Of a stretch of 64,000 bases of DNA, positions 18,727-27,028 are shown piece by piece. The translations under genes and the position numbers were made by a program. The notes under the pieces are model-generated. The model was not told the origin of the DNA. It ran no database searches and saw nothing but the letters and a program-made list of their open reading frames with translations. This stretch comes from Ruminiclostridium hungatei (lineage in GTDB: Bacteria; Bacillota; Clostridia; Acetivibrionales; DSM-1351): contig NZ_MZGX01000026.1 in the NCBI RefSeq assembly GCF_002051585.1, forward strand, positions 29,114-93,113, read 5' to 3'. Position 1 is the stretch's first letter. Every line of letters begins with the position of its first letter.

Positions 18727-19392
18727 ATGAGTTATACAAATCCCCATGGACACCCCCAGGGCTTGCCCGGTAAGGTAACAAACCTTTTAAGGCAGGTGAT
18801 GATCGCAGAAATTGTTGCTATCAACGGATACCAGAAACATATTCTGAGTTCAAATATAGCTGCTGTGAATGAAGCCTGGTATCATATCATGCTTGAAGAA
18901 AAAAGCCATTACATAATCGCACTTGATTTACTTAGAAAATATGACACGGCTGAATACAATTATTTTATGACACCTCACGAAATCAATCCCGGACCGGAGA
19001 CAGGTCAAAATTCAGTAAATATACAAAAAACTCAGAATATTCAACTTCCTTCAAATACTCCCAACACCTCCAACACTCCAAATCACTATTACAATATACA
19101 AAAGCTTCAAAACACCAATCCCAATACCGCCCATAATTCAGGAAAAAAATCCTCCGCCTCCTCGCAGCAAAACCGCATCATCACCTACGATAAGCTGTTA
19201 ATTTTAAATAATATCAGAGATGATATCAAGGGAGAGCTTGAAGCTGTCATTCTCTATGAAGATGAAATAGCTCATATCCAGCAAAAGGATATCCGGCAGG
19301 CGCTGCAAAAGATTATAGACGATGAGAAGGAACATACTGAGCATCTTACACAGGTTTTGTTTGCATTTGATTCCGATCCGTATAAGGCTTGA
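18727..19392 (+). CDS. Ferritin-like (rubrerythrin-type) protein with low-complexity insert
   Basis: A 221-aa protein whose two helical halves each carry a glutamate and an EXXH-type diiron motif. The first half has AEIVAINGYQKHI and LEEKSHY (residues 28-65); the second has GELEAVILYEDEIAHI and DEKEHTEHL (residues 170-210). Together they could form a four-helix diiron bundle. The halves are split by about 75 residues rich in Asn, Thr, Pro and Gln. Similar proteins are found in spore-formers, but a spore-coat role is only a guess. GAGG lies ahead of the ATG and a terminator follows. Confidence 0.7.
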   Translation: MSYTNPHGHPQGLPGKVTNLLRQVMIAEIVAINGYQKHILSSNIAAVNEAWYHIMLEEKSHYIIALDLLRKYDTAEYNYFMTPHEINPGPETGQNSVNIQKTQNIQLPSNTPNTSNTPNHYYNIQKLQNTNPNTAHNSGKKSSASSQQNRIITYDKLLILNNIRDDIKGELEAVILYEDEIAHIQQKDIRQALQKIIDDEKEHTEHLTQVLFAFDSDPYKA

Positions 19393-19438
19393 ATTACTAT
19401 TGCTCCTCCAGGTTATTATAAATATTAGGTAAAGTAGC

Positions 19439-19471
19439 AAAGTGGGAAAATTAAAATATTTTCCCACTTTC
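19439..19471 (+). terminator. Terminator after the ferritin-like gene
   Basis: AAAGTGGGAAAA and TTTTCCCACTTT pair around an A/T loop; the tail is TTTCC. It is symmetric, so it may also serve the MBL gene converging from the right. Confidence 0.6.
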
Positions 19472-19602
19472 CTCTGTGTGCCACGTGTTGCCCCTGTTCC
19501 CTGTAATTCCTGTTTCCCTCGTTTCAATCACCCTGCATTTGTTATAAAGAAACAAAGGGATTACTGCTTGATTTTACTTGCAGAAAGGAGAGGATATTTT
19601 CA

Positions 19603-20307
19603 CTAAATGATCCTTACTATATGCTGGGATATTCTTGTATACTTTTCAATAACAGACGAATCATGACTGGGTAAAGGAATAATGCCCTCTTTATGTACCT
19701 GCTTGATAAACTCCCAATTCTTCTCTAAGCTATACACATTTCCATTTGGAATCTGCCTTTCAAAGTTATCAAGCAAATATGTCTCATCTCCTGAGATGAC
19801 AAACTTTTCTTCTCCTTCACGAAAATAAATTACAGAAGATCCTTTCGTATGTCCACCGATTACCTTAAAACAAAATGAACCTTGAACTTCAAATACATCT
19901 TCAACAATTTGAATTTTTGATGTCTGCATTAGTTGGCTTGTAACCCTTGGATATGCCTTTTGAATTTCCTTCCACGCATCTTTTGAAACTATTATTTCCG
20001 CTCCTTGGTACAATTCCAAATTTTCAACATGATCAAAATGTTCATGCGTTATAAAGATTATATCTGCTCTTCCTCCTGTTAAGGCAAGCACTTCCTCCTC
20101 AACATCAAGCAAATGCGTACCAAATCCCTTTGCTGTTTCTTTGCTTCGAAAACCGGTATCAAATAAAACCACCTGCTTTCCTATCTTTGCAACATAGTAC
20201 AAAAACACAAACCCAGGCACCAACACCGTTCGCTCGTCATTATGATAAATTGTACGATAATCTGCATATTTAAATTCGTTTGCATAGTGCACTGCATAAA
20301 GTTCCAT
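19603..20307 (-). CDS. MBL-fold metallohydrolase (lactonase-like)
   Basis: A 234-aa metallo-beta-lactamase fold. The zinc motif HEHFDH is at residues 88-93, with LFDTG at 48-52 and GGHTKGSS further on, in the arrangement of AHL-lactonase/AttM-type hydrolases. The real substrate is unknown. The ATG has GGAG 9 nt upstream. The gene is more AT-rich than its neighbours, as are the next two genes, which suggests an acquired block. Confidence 0.8.
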   Translation of the reverse strand: MELYAVHYANEFKYADYRTIYHNDERTVLVPGFVFLYYVAKIGKQVVLFDTGFRSKETAKGFGTHLLDVEEEVLALTGGRADIIFITHEHFDHVENLELYQGAEIIVSKDAWKEIQKAYPRVTSQLMQTSKIQIVEDVFEVQGSFCFKVIGGHTKGSSVIYFREGEEKFVISGDETYLLDNFERQIPNGNVYSLEKNWEFIKQVHKEGIIPLPSHDSSVIEKYTRISQHIVRII

Positions 20308-20410
20308 CTTTTTTAACTCCGTAAGCTCATTAATATTCTCTATGAACTCCTTAGTCCTTTCGTTTAGATTTTATCTGGCAAAAGTGGGTCACCTCAGTGT
20401 GGCCGTCAGT

Positions 20411-21715
20411 TCACCTCTTAATGTCCCAATTACCATTTATTCCAAGCATGTTCTTAGCAACACTTTTTGATAGTTCAAGCCCATCATCACTATTAGTCAA
20501 CACAATGATGTATTTATTTTGTTCGGGATATAAGACAATTAAACTTTGAAAACCGGGATTAATTCCAGAGTGCCAATAAGTATTTCTATTCTGGCTTTCC
20601 CGTTCAATCGCAATACCTAGGCCCCAACTGTTGGTGCTGTCAATATTAATTGCCGGCTGGAACATACCTTTCATAGTCTCATTACTTCCATTATACCGCT
20701 TCATTAACTCGTCACAAAACAAAGCCATATCACTGCTTGTAGATTTTAATGAGTAAGCACAATTAGCTTTTTTTGAAATTATATCATTTGTAACGGGTAT
20801 TGTTATTGAAACAGCTAAACTTAAAACAATTACAAGCACAGTAAATACAGGTAATATGGAATAAAACATTTTCCTGCTTTTTCGTGTTAAAAATGTCAGC
20901 AGACATATTATGATAAAGTAAATCAAAAAGACTACCAAAACCTTTGATATCAAAACAAATAAAAGGAATATGGTATTAATAACGAATGCTGCTAAAACAG
21001 CAACAATAAAACTGATTCTTAATGAAAAATACTTGAATTTCGTTACTCTTCCAATGAAAGCTCCTAATAAAAACAGGAGGCAAAATGCCACAATAAAAAT
21101 AAGTAATGAAAAAAGTATAGCAGATGAAAGCTTCATATAAGGTACTACTGTTTTCGCTTTCTCATATGTACTGTTTTTCATTCCCAATGGGTTAAATACA
21201 TATTCTTCAGCAGCTTGTTCCATTGATAACCCGCTAACACTCTCAATAACGCTTTGTAAATAAATATAACCAACCCCGGAGTATCTAAACTCAGATCCAG
21301 GAGAAGAATACAATTTCTTATCAATTCCAAGTTCGTATGATGGAGAGAACCCGGCTGTGTGGGATAGCAATTGCCTTACCGTTATGTCATTAAGTCTTTC
21401 GTCGGCTGTTAATAAGTCAGCAGGCAGATAATTTGCAATTTTGCTATCTAAGCTCAGTTTTCCTTCATCAATCAGTGAGAGAGTTATATACGCAGCAACT
21501 AATTTTCCATTTGAAGCCAATTCATAAACTGATGTTTCGGTTATCCCTGTACAAAAATTCTCAAACGTAGTCTTACCGTATTCTGAATAAGCAATAGAAC
21601 AAGCATTAATTTTACTTTCATTAACAATTGCTTCTACTGATTCAGCCCCAAGAACAGGTAATGTAGTAGAATAAAATACAAGTATACATACTAAGAACAC
21701 TAGGATTTTTCTCAT
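20411..21715 (-). CDS. Membrane serine hydrolase of the class C beta-lactamase/PBP family
   Basis: About 434 aa. A signal segment (1-24) precedes a penicillin-binding fold with the nucleophile SNGK at 68-71 (SXXK), YSG near 141 and a C-terminal HSG in YWHSGINPG. Four or so hydrophobic segments (about 190-310) interrupt the fold between the YSG and HSG motifs, an unusual arrangement. It probably acts on peptidoglycan peptides or D-amino-acid peptides outside the membrane. The start at 21715 has AGGAG 7 nt upstream and lies 15 bp after the TetR stop, so the two form an operon. Confidence 0.75.
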   Translation of the reverse strand: MRKILVFLVCILVFYSTTLPVLGAESVEAIVNESKINACSIAYSEYGKTTFENFCTGITETSVYELASNGKLVAAYITLSLIDEGKLSLDSKIANYLPADLLTADERLNDITVRQLLSHTAGFSPSYELGIDKKLYSSPGSEFRYSGVGYIYLQSVIESVSGLSMEQAAEEYVFNPLGMKNSTYEKAKTVVPYMKLSSAILFSLLIFIVAFCLLFLLGAFIGRVTKFKYFSLRISFIVAVLAAFVINTIFLLFVLISKVLVVFLIYFIIICLLTFLTRKSRKMFYSILPVFTVLVIVLSLAVSITIPVTNDIISKKANCAYSLKSTSSDMALFCDELMKRYNGSNETMKGMFQPAINIDSTNSWGLGIAIERESQNRNTYWHSGINPGFQSLIVLYPEQNKYIIVLTNSDDGLELSKSVAKNMLGINGNWDIKR

Positions 21716-21729
21716 ATGTTGTCTCCTTC

Positions 21730-22404
21730 TTATGTAGGGCATTGCTTGCCCAATAGTGTAAGTGTACTGATATAAAGGCTTTTTATTAATTGCTTTTCAT
21801 CAAAGACAATAAGTGGTGGCTTTTCTGTTGCCGGCAGATAGCATTTCGTAAGTGTCACATCTCGTATTATCCCATCAAAAGCCGCAATAATAAATGCAAC
21901 CACCTCTTTCAAAGGTATAATTGGAGTAAAATATCCCGATTCGGTTTGTTCAAATAACAAGACGTACATTTTTTGTGTTAAATATTCAAATACAGTTATT
22001 GACTCAACATTTTTGGTAATTTTATCTCTTCTTTTAGTGTCATGCGCAAAAAATGTTCCCAATTCAAATAGGATTTTATTATAACTAATCAGCATATCAG
22101 AAAAATAAAGCTCAGAGAAAGAGAATAGATTAAGTAAAATAGTTTCTGGTGAATCCTTCGACTCCACTAATGCATTGATTTGTTCAATATAGTTTTTTTG
22201 TGCATTGGCACGATTAATGAGAGCAGCAAATACTTCATCAATATCAGAAAAGTATTTATATACACCTCCTTGGCTCATTCCTGATTGGGATACAATATCA
22301 GACATCTTCACATCATACACAGGTTTATGATTACATATCTGTAAAGCAATATCCAATAGTTTATTTTTCTTTTCTTGATAGTAACCGTATTTGACTTTAG
22401 GCAT
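21730..22404 (-). CDS. TetR family transcriptional regulator
   Basis: A 224-aa protein. The N-terminal helix-turn-helix is MSDIVSQSGMSQGGVYKYF (about residues 35-55); the rest is a helical ligand domain without recognisable specificity. The ATG at 22404 has GGGAG 7 nt upstream; a TTG four codons earlier is less likely. It is the first gene of a two-gene unit with the serine hydrolase, and two GACA...TGTC operators lie in its promoter region, so it probably represses both genes. Confidence 0.85.
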   Translation of the reverse strand: MPKVKYGYYQEKKNKLLDIALQICNHKPVYDVKMSDIVSQSGMSQGGVYKYFSDIDEVFAALINRANAQKNYIEQINALVESKDSPETILLNLFSFSELYFSDMLISYNKILFELGTFFAHDTKRRDKITKNVESITVFEYLTQKMYVLLFEQTESGYFTPIIPLKEVVAFIIAAFDGIIRDVTLTKCYLPATEKPPLIVFDEKQLIKSLYISTLTLLGKQCPT

Positions 22405-22422
22405 ATTTTCTCCCAAATAAAC

Positions 22423-22434
22423 GACAATGTTGTC
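22423..22434. promoter_or_regulatory. TetR operator box 1
   Basis: GACAATGTTGTC, a 12-bp palindrome 19 bp upstream of the TetR start, followed by TTTTTA. A near-identical second box lies 59 bp away centre to centre. Confidence 0.55.
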
Positions 22435-22481
22435 TTTTTATAAGAATATCATATTATTAACCCTACAATCAATATAAAAAC

Positions 22482-22493
22482 GACAATACTGTC
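22482..22493. promoter_or_regulatory. TetR operator box 2
   Basis: GACAATACTGTC, sharing with box 1 the context ACGACAAT..TGTCTTTTT. The paired boxes bracket the probable promoter of the TetR/serine-hydrolase unit. Confidence 0.55.
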
Positions 22494-22612
22494 TTTTTTA
22501 AATCACTTGGGGTATGTGTGAAATAATCCAGTTTTTCATTGATATCTCTCCCGTCTTGACTTTAACTCATTTTCAACGCCGAAACTATGTTGTTTTTCGC
22601 TGGACACGCGCA

Positions 22613-22642
22613 GCAAAAAAAGGCCCTTTACGGGCCTTTTTG
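22613..22642 (-). terminator. Terminator after the SASP gene
   Basis: AAAAAGGCCC and GGGCCTTTTT pair around TTTAC directly after the SASP stop. The T-runs on both sides suggest it is bidirectional. Confidence 0.8.
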
Positions 22643-22644
22643 CT

Positions 22645-22845
22645 TTACTTCATATTCTTTTCCGCATATTCAATCATCTTTTTAACCATGTTGCCTCCGA
22701 TTTTCCCTGCATCCCTGGCTGTAATATCGCCATTATAGCCCTTCTTCAGTTCAATTCCCTCTTCGGCAGCAATTTCATATTTCAGTTTGTCAAGCTTGTT
22801 TGCTGCTTCAGGCACCAGAGTTTTATTGCTGTTGTTTTCTCCCAT
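22645..22845 (-). CDS. Alpha/beta-type small acid-soluble spore protein
   Basis: A 66-aa DNA-coating spore protein. It has the germination-protease cleavage region LKYEIAAEEGI (residues 21-31) and the conserved C-terminal block DITARDAGKIGGNMVKKMIE. It saturates spore DNA and protects it from UV and heat. A GGGG motif lies 11 nt before the ATG, and the terminator is immediately downstream. A forespore (sigma-G) promoter is expected, but I could not place one with confidence. Confidence 0.95.
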   Translation of the reverse strand: MGENNSNKTLVPEAANKLDKLKYEIAAEEGIELKKGYNGDITARDAGKIGGNMVKKMIEYAEKNMK

Positions 22846-22963
22846 AAAGCATCGCCCCTTCTGAAATATAAATTATCCTTTACGGACAATAATATTATAT
22901 GAATTTTTTAAGCAAATAAACTGAAAAAAAATTGAAAAAGCCTGTTAATTTGCTCCATCACCC

Positions 22964-23088
22964 TTAGCTGATTTCTGAAAAAATCAGTTTGGAGGTGGGC
23001 TCGTCCATTATGAGTATTTCCGGCTGCTGTTCAAGCACTCTGGCTATTAAAACCATCTGTCTTTCACTCCGCTGATTTTAGTGTATAT
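22964..23088 (-). pseudogene. Remnant of an ABC transporter ATPase (FecE type)
   Basis: Reading from about 23088, one frame gives TKISG; after a one-base shift near 23069 the frame continues ERQMVLIARVLEQQPEILIM and DEPTS, ending at TAA 22964-22966. This is the signature motif and Walker B of an iron-siderophore/cobalamin-type ABC ATPase (ISGGERQ..., ILIMDEPTS). The Walker A part and the C-terminus are gone. Confidence 0.75.
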
Positions 23089-23166
23089 ACGTTCCTTCAA
23101 AAACCTATTCCCAGTGAATTCAGGATTTTTTTTAATTCCAATATCAGTCTGGAAATATTGTAAAGA

Positions 23167-23772
23167 CTAAAATTTTCTTGCCTGCACTTCTGCTTCTTGT
23201 ACCGCCCTGCTCATTATTCCTTCCACATCCTGCCCCACAATATCCAGGCCCTCGGCGGAAATCGTGGTAAAATCGGTTACGCCAAAAAAGCCGAAAATTG
23301 TTCTCAAATACCTGTCTCCCATTTCATAACCTGCCGTGAGCTCCTGGCTGTAATTTCCGCCTCTTGTAACAATGTTTACAGCCTTCTTATTTGCAAGCAG
23401 CCCCACAGGTCCGTTTTCGGTGTACTTAAAGGTTATTCCGGTCACGGTGATATAATCAATATAAGCCTTTAAAATTGCAGGTATGCTCAAGTTCCACATG
23501 GGCTCGGCAATAATGTACTTATCTGCCCCGGCAAATTCATATGCATATTTCAATACGGGATGCTGCCTGCTTTCCTCTGTCTTTGCCCCAAACACCGTAT
23601 TTATATCCTCCTGTGTCAAAAACCCGATATTGCTTTTATACAAATCCAATTCACGGATTTCATAGCCGGGATGGGCGGACCTGTACATTTGAACGAACTT
23701 ATCTGCTATTTCGAAGGTTCTCGAACTGCCTGCAGGTTTTGCATTGGCTTTAATATATAGAATCCTGCTCAT
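23167..23772 (-). CDS. azoR: FMN-dependent NADH-azoreductase
   Basis: A 201-aa flavodoxin-fold quinone/azo reductase of the AcpD/AzoR family. It has the N-terminal phosphate-binding segment KANAKPAGSSRT, AEPMWNLSIPAILKAYIDY, and VTRGGNY near the flavin. It reduces azo dyes and quinones with NADH and counters thiol or quinone stress. The ATG has AAAGGAGAGG upstream. It lies downstream of the germination genes but is separated from the last one by 39 bp, so read-through is possible. Confidence 0.9.
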   Translation of the reverse strand: MSRILYIKANAKPAGSSRTFEIADKFVQMYRSAHPGYEIRELDLYKSNIGFLTQEDINTVFGAKTEESRQHPVLKYAYEFAGADKYIIAEPMWNLSIPAILKAYIDYITVTGITFKYTENGPVGLLANKKAVNIVTRGGNYSQELTAGYEMGDRYLRTIFGFFGVTDFTTISAEGLDIVGQDVEGIMSRAVQEAEVQARKF

Positions 23773-23811
23773 TTTTGCCTCTCCTTTGTCATATTTGATT
23801 TCTGACTTTTG

Positions 23812-24039
23812 CTAATCTCCATTTACCGCCTTACCCAAGGGTTCGAACAGTCTGGCTACGGCAGATTGCCCTGTAAGCTGAAAATCTGCCAGGAGCAGCG
23901 TACCCACCAATACTGCCAATGCCATGAAAAGCGAATATGCCAGAGCTGCTTTCAAGCCTTCTTTTTTATATATCTGTTTTATTTGAAAAAAGGAAATCAG
24001 TGACATAAACAGAATTAATGCAATAATTTTTATTATCAT
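23812..24039 (-). CDS. Small membrane protein of the germination operon
   Basis: A 75-aa protein with two hydrophobic segments (about 3-18 and 30-51) and a short polar tail. It overlaps the gerC stop by 4 nt (ATGA), which implies translational coupling. Small two-helix proteins accompany gerA-type operons in clostridia and may be accessory GerD/GerX-like subunits; no function is assigned. Confidence 0.75.
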   Translation of the reverse strand: MIIKIIALILFMSLISFFQIKQIYKKEGLKAALAYSLFMALAVLVGTLLLADFQLTGQSAVARLFEPLGKAVNGD

Positions 24040-25217
24040 TTCTTTATCTCATCCTTCTTTAAATATAGTGGCGGGCCGGACATACCTGAAGTTTTGATTT
24101 TGAAATCTACAGAAATATAGACCTTTAAATACGGGAAAATATCATCCCACTGTTTCTCCAGCTTCTTCCACTCACACGGCTTGAACTGGTGAAAAGCCAT
24201 GCCGAAGCAGAATACATCCGTTCCAACCTCCTTCTGCACCGATGCAATTGTATTTTCAACCTGTTTTCTTATCCTCTCAATTATTGCTTTTTGAACAATA
24301 TTTATATTATCAGGTACCGACAAATCGAGTTTTGTACTATTTCCGTATATAGAACCACTTCCTGTTATCTCTACAAGAATATACGGCGTTTTTCCTTTAA
24401 ATTTTGGAATCACCCTGGCATCCTGACCTTTAATATTGACACGTACCACACCGTCATACCTGGGCACCTCTGTTGCAATAATACCGTTCTTCTGCTTTCC
24501 CATTATCCATAGATAGCCCTCAGTTTTTTCGGCATCAAGGTAACCCGCCAGCTTAAGGTCGTTAAACAATGCAAGGCCTGTGGTCTTGAAGCCTTCCTCT
24601 CCCTTGGTTTTTTCAATGGCCAGTGCTATGGGCTGCATGCCTTTACTGGAAGCAGCTATCAGCATATCGTGTATGTTAGCATCAATGCCCACTCCCAGAA
24701 CAGCCATCTCCCGCATTGCCTCCGTGGGTATTCTTTCAATGGGATATTCGGTCTTCAGCAGGTCATAACCCTTTTGCCCCTTTGCCACCACAACATTTGT
24801 CCGCAGCCTGTTCTGAGGATCACGTCCTATAGAATCCAGCATTATATCTATTCCCTGCTTTGCCAGCTCCTCTCCCAGTATTATTACTCTTCTGTGGCCC
24901 CTGAAAAGCCTTCTCGGAAACTTGTTCTGTACATTCTTCTCAGCATCACCTGGATCGATACCTACAGCGGTTTCCACAATAAAGTTTTTCTTTGGGGCAG
25001 CCGCGCCTCCCTGACCGCCTTTACTCCCTCCCGACGGCACAAGAATCTGTACGGAATATTGGAGCTTTCCGCCCGGAGCAGTATCATAGGAACTTGCTGT
25101 AATCAGTGCCAGATCATTTATTTCTGTCCTGTCCCAGCAGCCCGACAACAGCAGACACATAACTGTAATAATCTCAATGAGAACTATCCTTAATGACCTT
25201 ATGCAAATTCCTCTCAT
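24036..25217 (-). CDS. gerKC: Spore germination lipoprotein, Ger(x)C family
   Basis: A 393-aa lipoprotein subunit of a germinant receptor. The signal peptide ends in the lipobox LLLSGC at about residue 27, followed by WDRTEINDLALI, which is diagnostic of GerAC/GerKC. The body has the family's repeated alpha/beta domains. It lies 20 bp after the gerA-type gene and is fused by overlap to the small membrane protein. In the spore inner membrane it works with the A and B subunits; the B subunit here is divergently encoded. Confidence 0.92.
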   Translation of the reverse strand: MRGICIRSLRIVLIEIITVMCLLLSGCWDRTEINDLALITASSYDTAPGGKLQYSVQILVPSGGSKGGQGGAAAPKKNFIVETAVGIDPGDAEKNVQNKFPRRLFRGHRRVIILGEELAKQGIDIMLDSIGRDPQNRLRTNVVVAKGQKGYDLLKTEYPIERIPTEAMREMAVLGVGIDANIHDMLIAASSKGMQPIALAIEKTKGEEGFKTTGLALFNDLKLAGYLDAEKTEGYLWIMGKQKNGIIATEVPRYDGVVRVNIKGQDARVIPKFKGKTPYILVEITGSGSIYGNSTKLDLSVPDNINIVQKAIIERIRKQVENTIASVQKEVGTDVFCFGMAFHQFKPCEWKKLEKQWDDIFPYLKVYISVDFKIKTSGMSGPPLYLKKDEIKK

Positions 25218-25237
25218 AAATTAAGCACCTGCCTCCC

Positions 25238-26839
25238 TCACTTTTTCTTTCCCTGTTGGGGTGACGGTTTCTGTCCTGTTGGCACCCTCACCTTGTTTTC
25301 ATCATTTGTCGTAAGATTTGGCCTTAAATTCATGCTCCACATGGGAGCACGCACGAATACATCCTTGAGCCTCCTGATATTGAGGGGAGCAACCGGTGAA
25401 AAGTAAGGAATTCCAAAGGAGCGAAGATTTACAAGATGAATAAAAATCCCGATTACTCCCAGCGTTACTCCATATAAACCAAAAGAACCTGCCAGAAATA
25501 TCAGTGGAAACCGCAAAACTCTCACAGCAAAGGAGAGGTTATAGCGAGGTATGGTAAAGGACGCAATGCCTGTAACTGCGACAACAATTACCATTGGAGC
25601 TGAAATAAGCCCTGCTTCCACAGCAGCCTGTCCTATAACCAATGCACCTACTATGCTGACTGCCTGTCCAACAGGCTTAGGAAGTCTGATTCCTGCTTCT
25701 CTCAGAGCCTCAAAGGTAATTTCCATTATCAGCGCTTCTATTACTACCGGAAAAGGAGTAGGCTCTCTGTTGTCAATAATGCTCATAAGCAGCTTTGAAG
25801 GTATCATCTGCTGGTGAAAAGTAGTGACGGCAACATAAACAGACGGTGCAATCAAGGCCATGAATATGAAAATGAGACGAATTATTCTAAGAAAGGTGCT
25901 CATGGTAAAATGCTCATAATAGTCTTCATTGGAATGTATTTCCCCCCAGAAGACCACAGGAACCAGCAGTGTGAAAGGGGTGTTGTCACATAAAATGGCT
26001 ATTTTGCCCTCCAGCAGGTTGGCAGCGACCACATCCGGCCTTTCGGTGTTCTGTACCTGGGGGAAAATACTAAAGGGAGCATCTTCAATAAATTCCTCAA
26101 TATAGCTGGATTCCATAACACTGTCTATTTTGATCCGTCCTATTCTTGACCTTACCTCATTTATGACCTGGTCCACAGCAATCCCCTGAACATATGCCAT
26201 GGTTATCTTTGTCTGCGAAATTTCACCTATCATGAAGGATTCCATTTTAAGCCTGGGAGTCCTGAGACGTCTGCGCAGCAGGCTTATATTGGTATTCAGG
26301 TCTTCTGTAAAGCCTTCACGGGGCCCTCTGATGACAACCTCCGTTACGGGTTCGCTGATACTCCGCCGCTCACCGCCGCTGATACCCAAAGACAGGATGG
26401 TCACTTCCCCATCCACCAGCAAGACTGTGCTTCCTTCCAATACATTCTTTACTACATCCTTTAAAGAATTAATGGTCTTCAGCTTTCCAACCGATATTAT
26501 CTGCTGCTGAATGAAATCAACAATATTTTTTTGATGGTTTTCTCCTAAAAACGTTTCCGACAGCATAAGCTGCTTTAAGACCTGTTCATCCAGTAGCTTT
26601 GTGTCTGTCAGTCCTTCTACATACACCGCTATGGCTTTTACAGTTTTTAAAACCGTGAACGGCCGTATTACCACATCTGTACAGCCTTTAAAAACACTTC
26701 TCAAAAAAGCTTCGTTATCCTCAAGGTTACCTGTAAGCTCATGCTCATCCAGAGCTTGTGAATCCTCTTGAAGAATTTTGTCATAGGTTTTCTGCTTTTT
26801 CTTTTTAACTATATCTTCTACCTTTATTGGTTTCTTCAT
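25238..26839 (-). CDS. gerKA: Spore germination protein, GerA/GerKA family
   Basis: A 533-aa A subunit of a nutrient germinant receptor. A cytoplasmic N-terminal region has TDVVIRPF, SGGERRSISEPVTEVVIRGPREGF and RTPRLKMESFMIGEISQTKI. A membrane domain of four or five helices (about 290-460) includes MTFEALREAGIRLPKPVGQAVSIVGALVIGQAAV-type sequence, and the tail is Lys/Gln-rich. GerA channels release monovalent cations at the start of germination. The ATG has AGGGTGAG upstream. Confidence 0.93.
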   Translation of the reverse strand: MKKPIKVEDIVKKKKQKTYDKILQEDSQALDEHELTGNLEDNEAFLRSVFKGCTDVVIRPFTVLKTVKAIAVYVEGLTDTKLLDEQVLKQLMLSETFLGENHQKNIVDFIQQQIISVGKLKTINSLKDVVKNVLEGSTVLLVDGEVTILSLGISGGERRSISEPVTEVVIRGPREGFTEDLNTNISLLRRRLRTPRLKMESFMIGEISQTKITMAYVQGIAVDQVINEVRSRIGRIKIDSVMESSYIEEFIEDAPFSIFPQVQNTERPDVVAANLLEGKIAILCDNTPFTLLVPVVFWGEIHSNEDYYEHFTMSTFLRIIRLIFIFMALIAPSVYVAVTTFHQQMIPSKLLMSIIDNREPTPFPVVIEALIMEITFEALREAGIRLPKPVGQAVSIVGALVIGQAAVEAGLISAPMVIVVAVTGIASFTIPRYNLSFAVRVLRFPLIFLAGSFGLYGVTLGVIGIFIHLVNLRSFGIPYFSPVAPLNIRRLKDVFVRAPMWSMNLRPNLTTNDENKVRVPTGQKPSPQQGKKK

Positions 26840-27028
26840 AAGCTCACCCTTTTCTTATCACATTAAGTATTATTTCAACCTTGAACAAACTTATCCAGCT
26901 ATATATTAACAATCCATAGCAATATAAAATAAAAGCTCTGATAATGTCTTTTAAAAATGTATGGAATATGCCTGTAAAAAGGATAATTTTGAAATTTAAG
27001 GATAAACTGAATTTCTAGGAGGAGTTCA

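Noticed and set aside
22861..22930. Sigma-G promoter for the SASP gene
   Set aside because: A CATATAA-like -10 exists, but no matching -35 at the right distance, so it is not listed as a feature.
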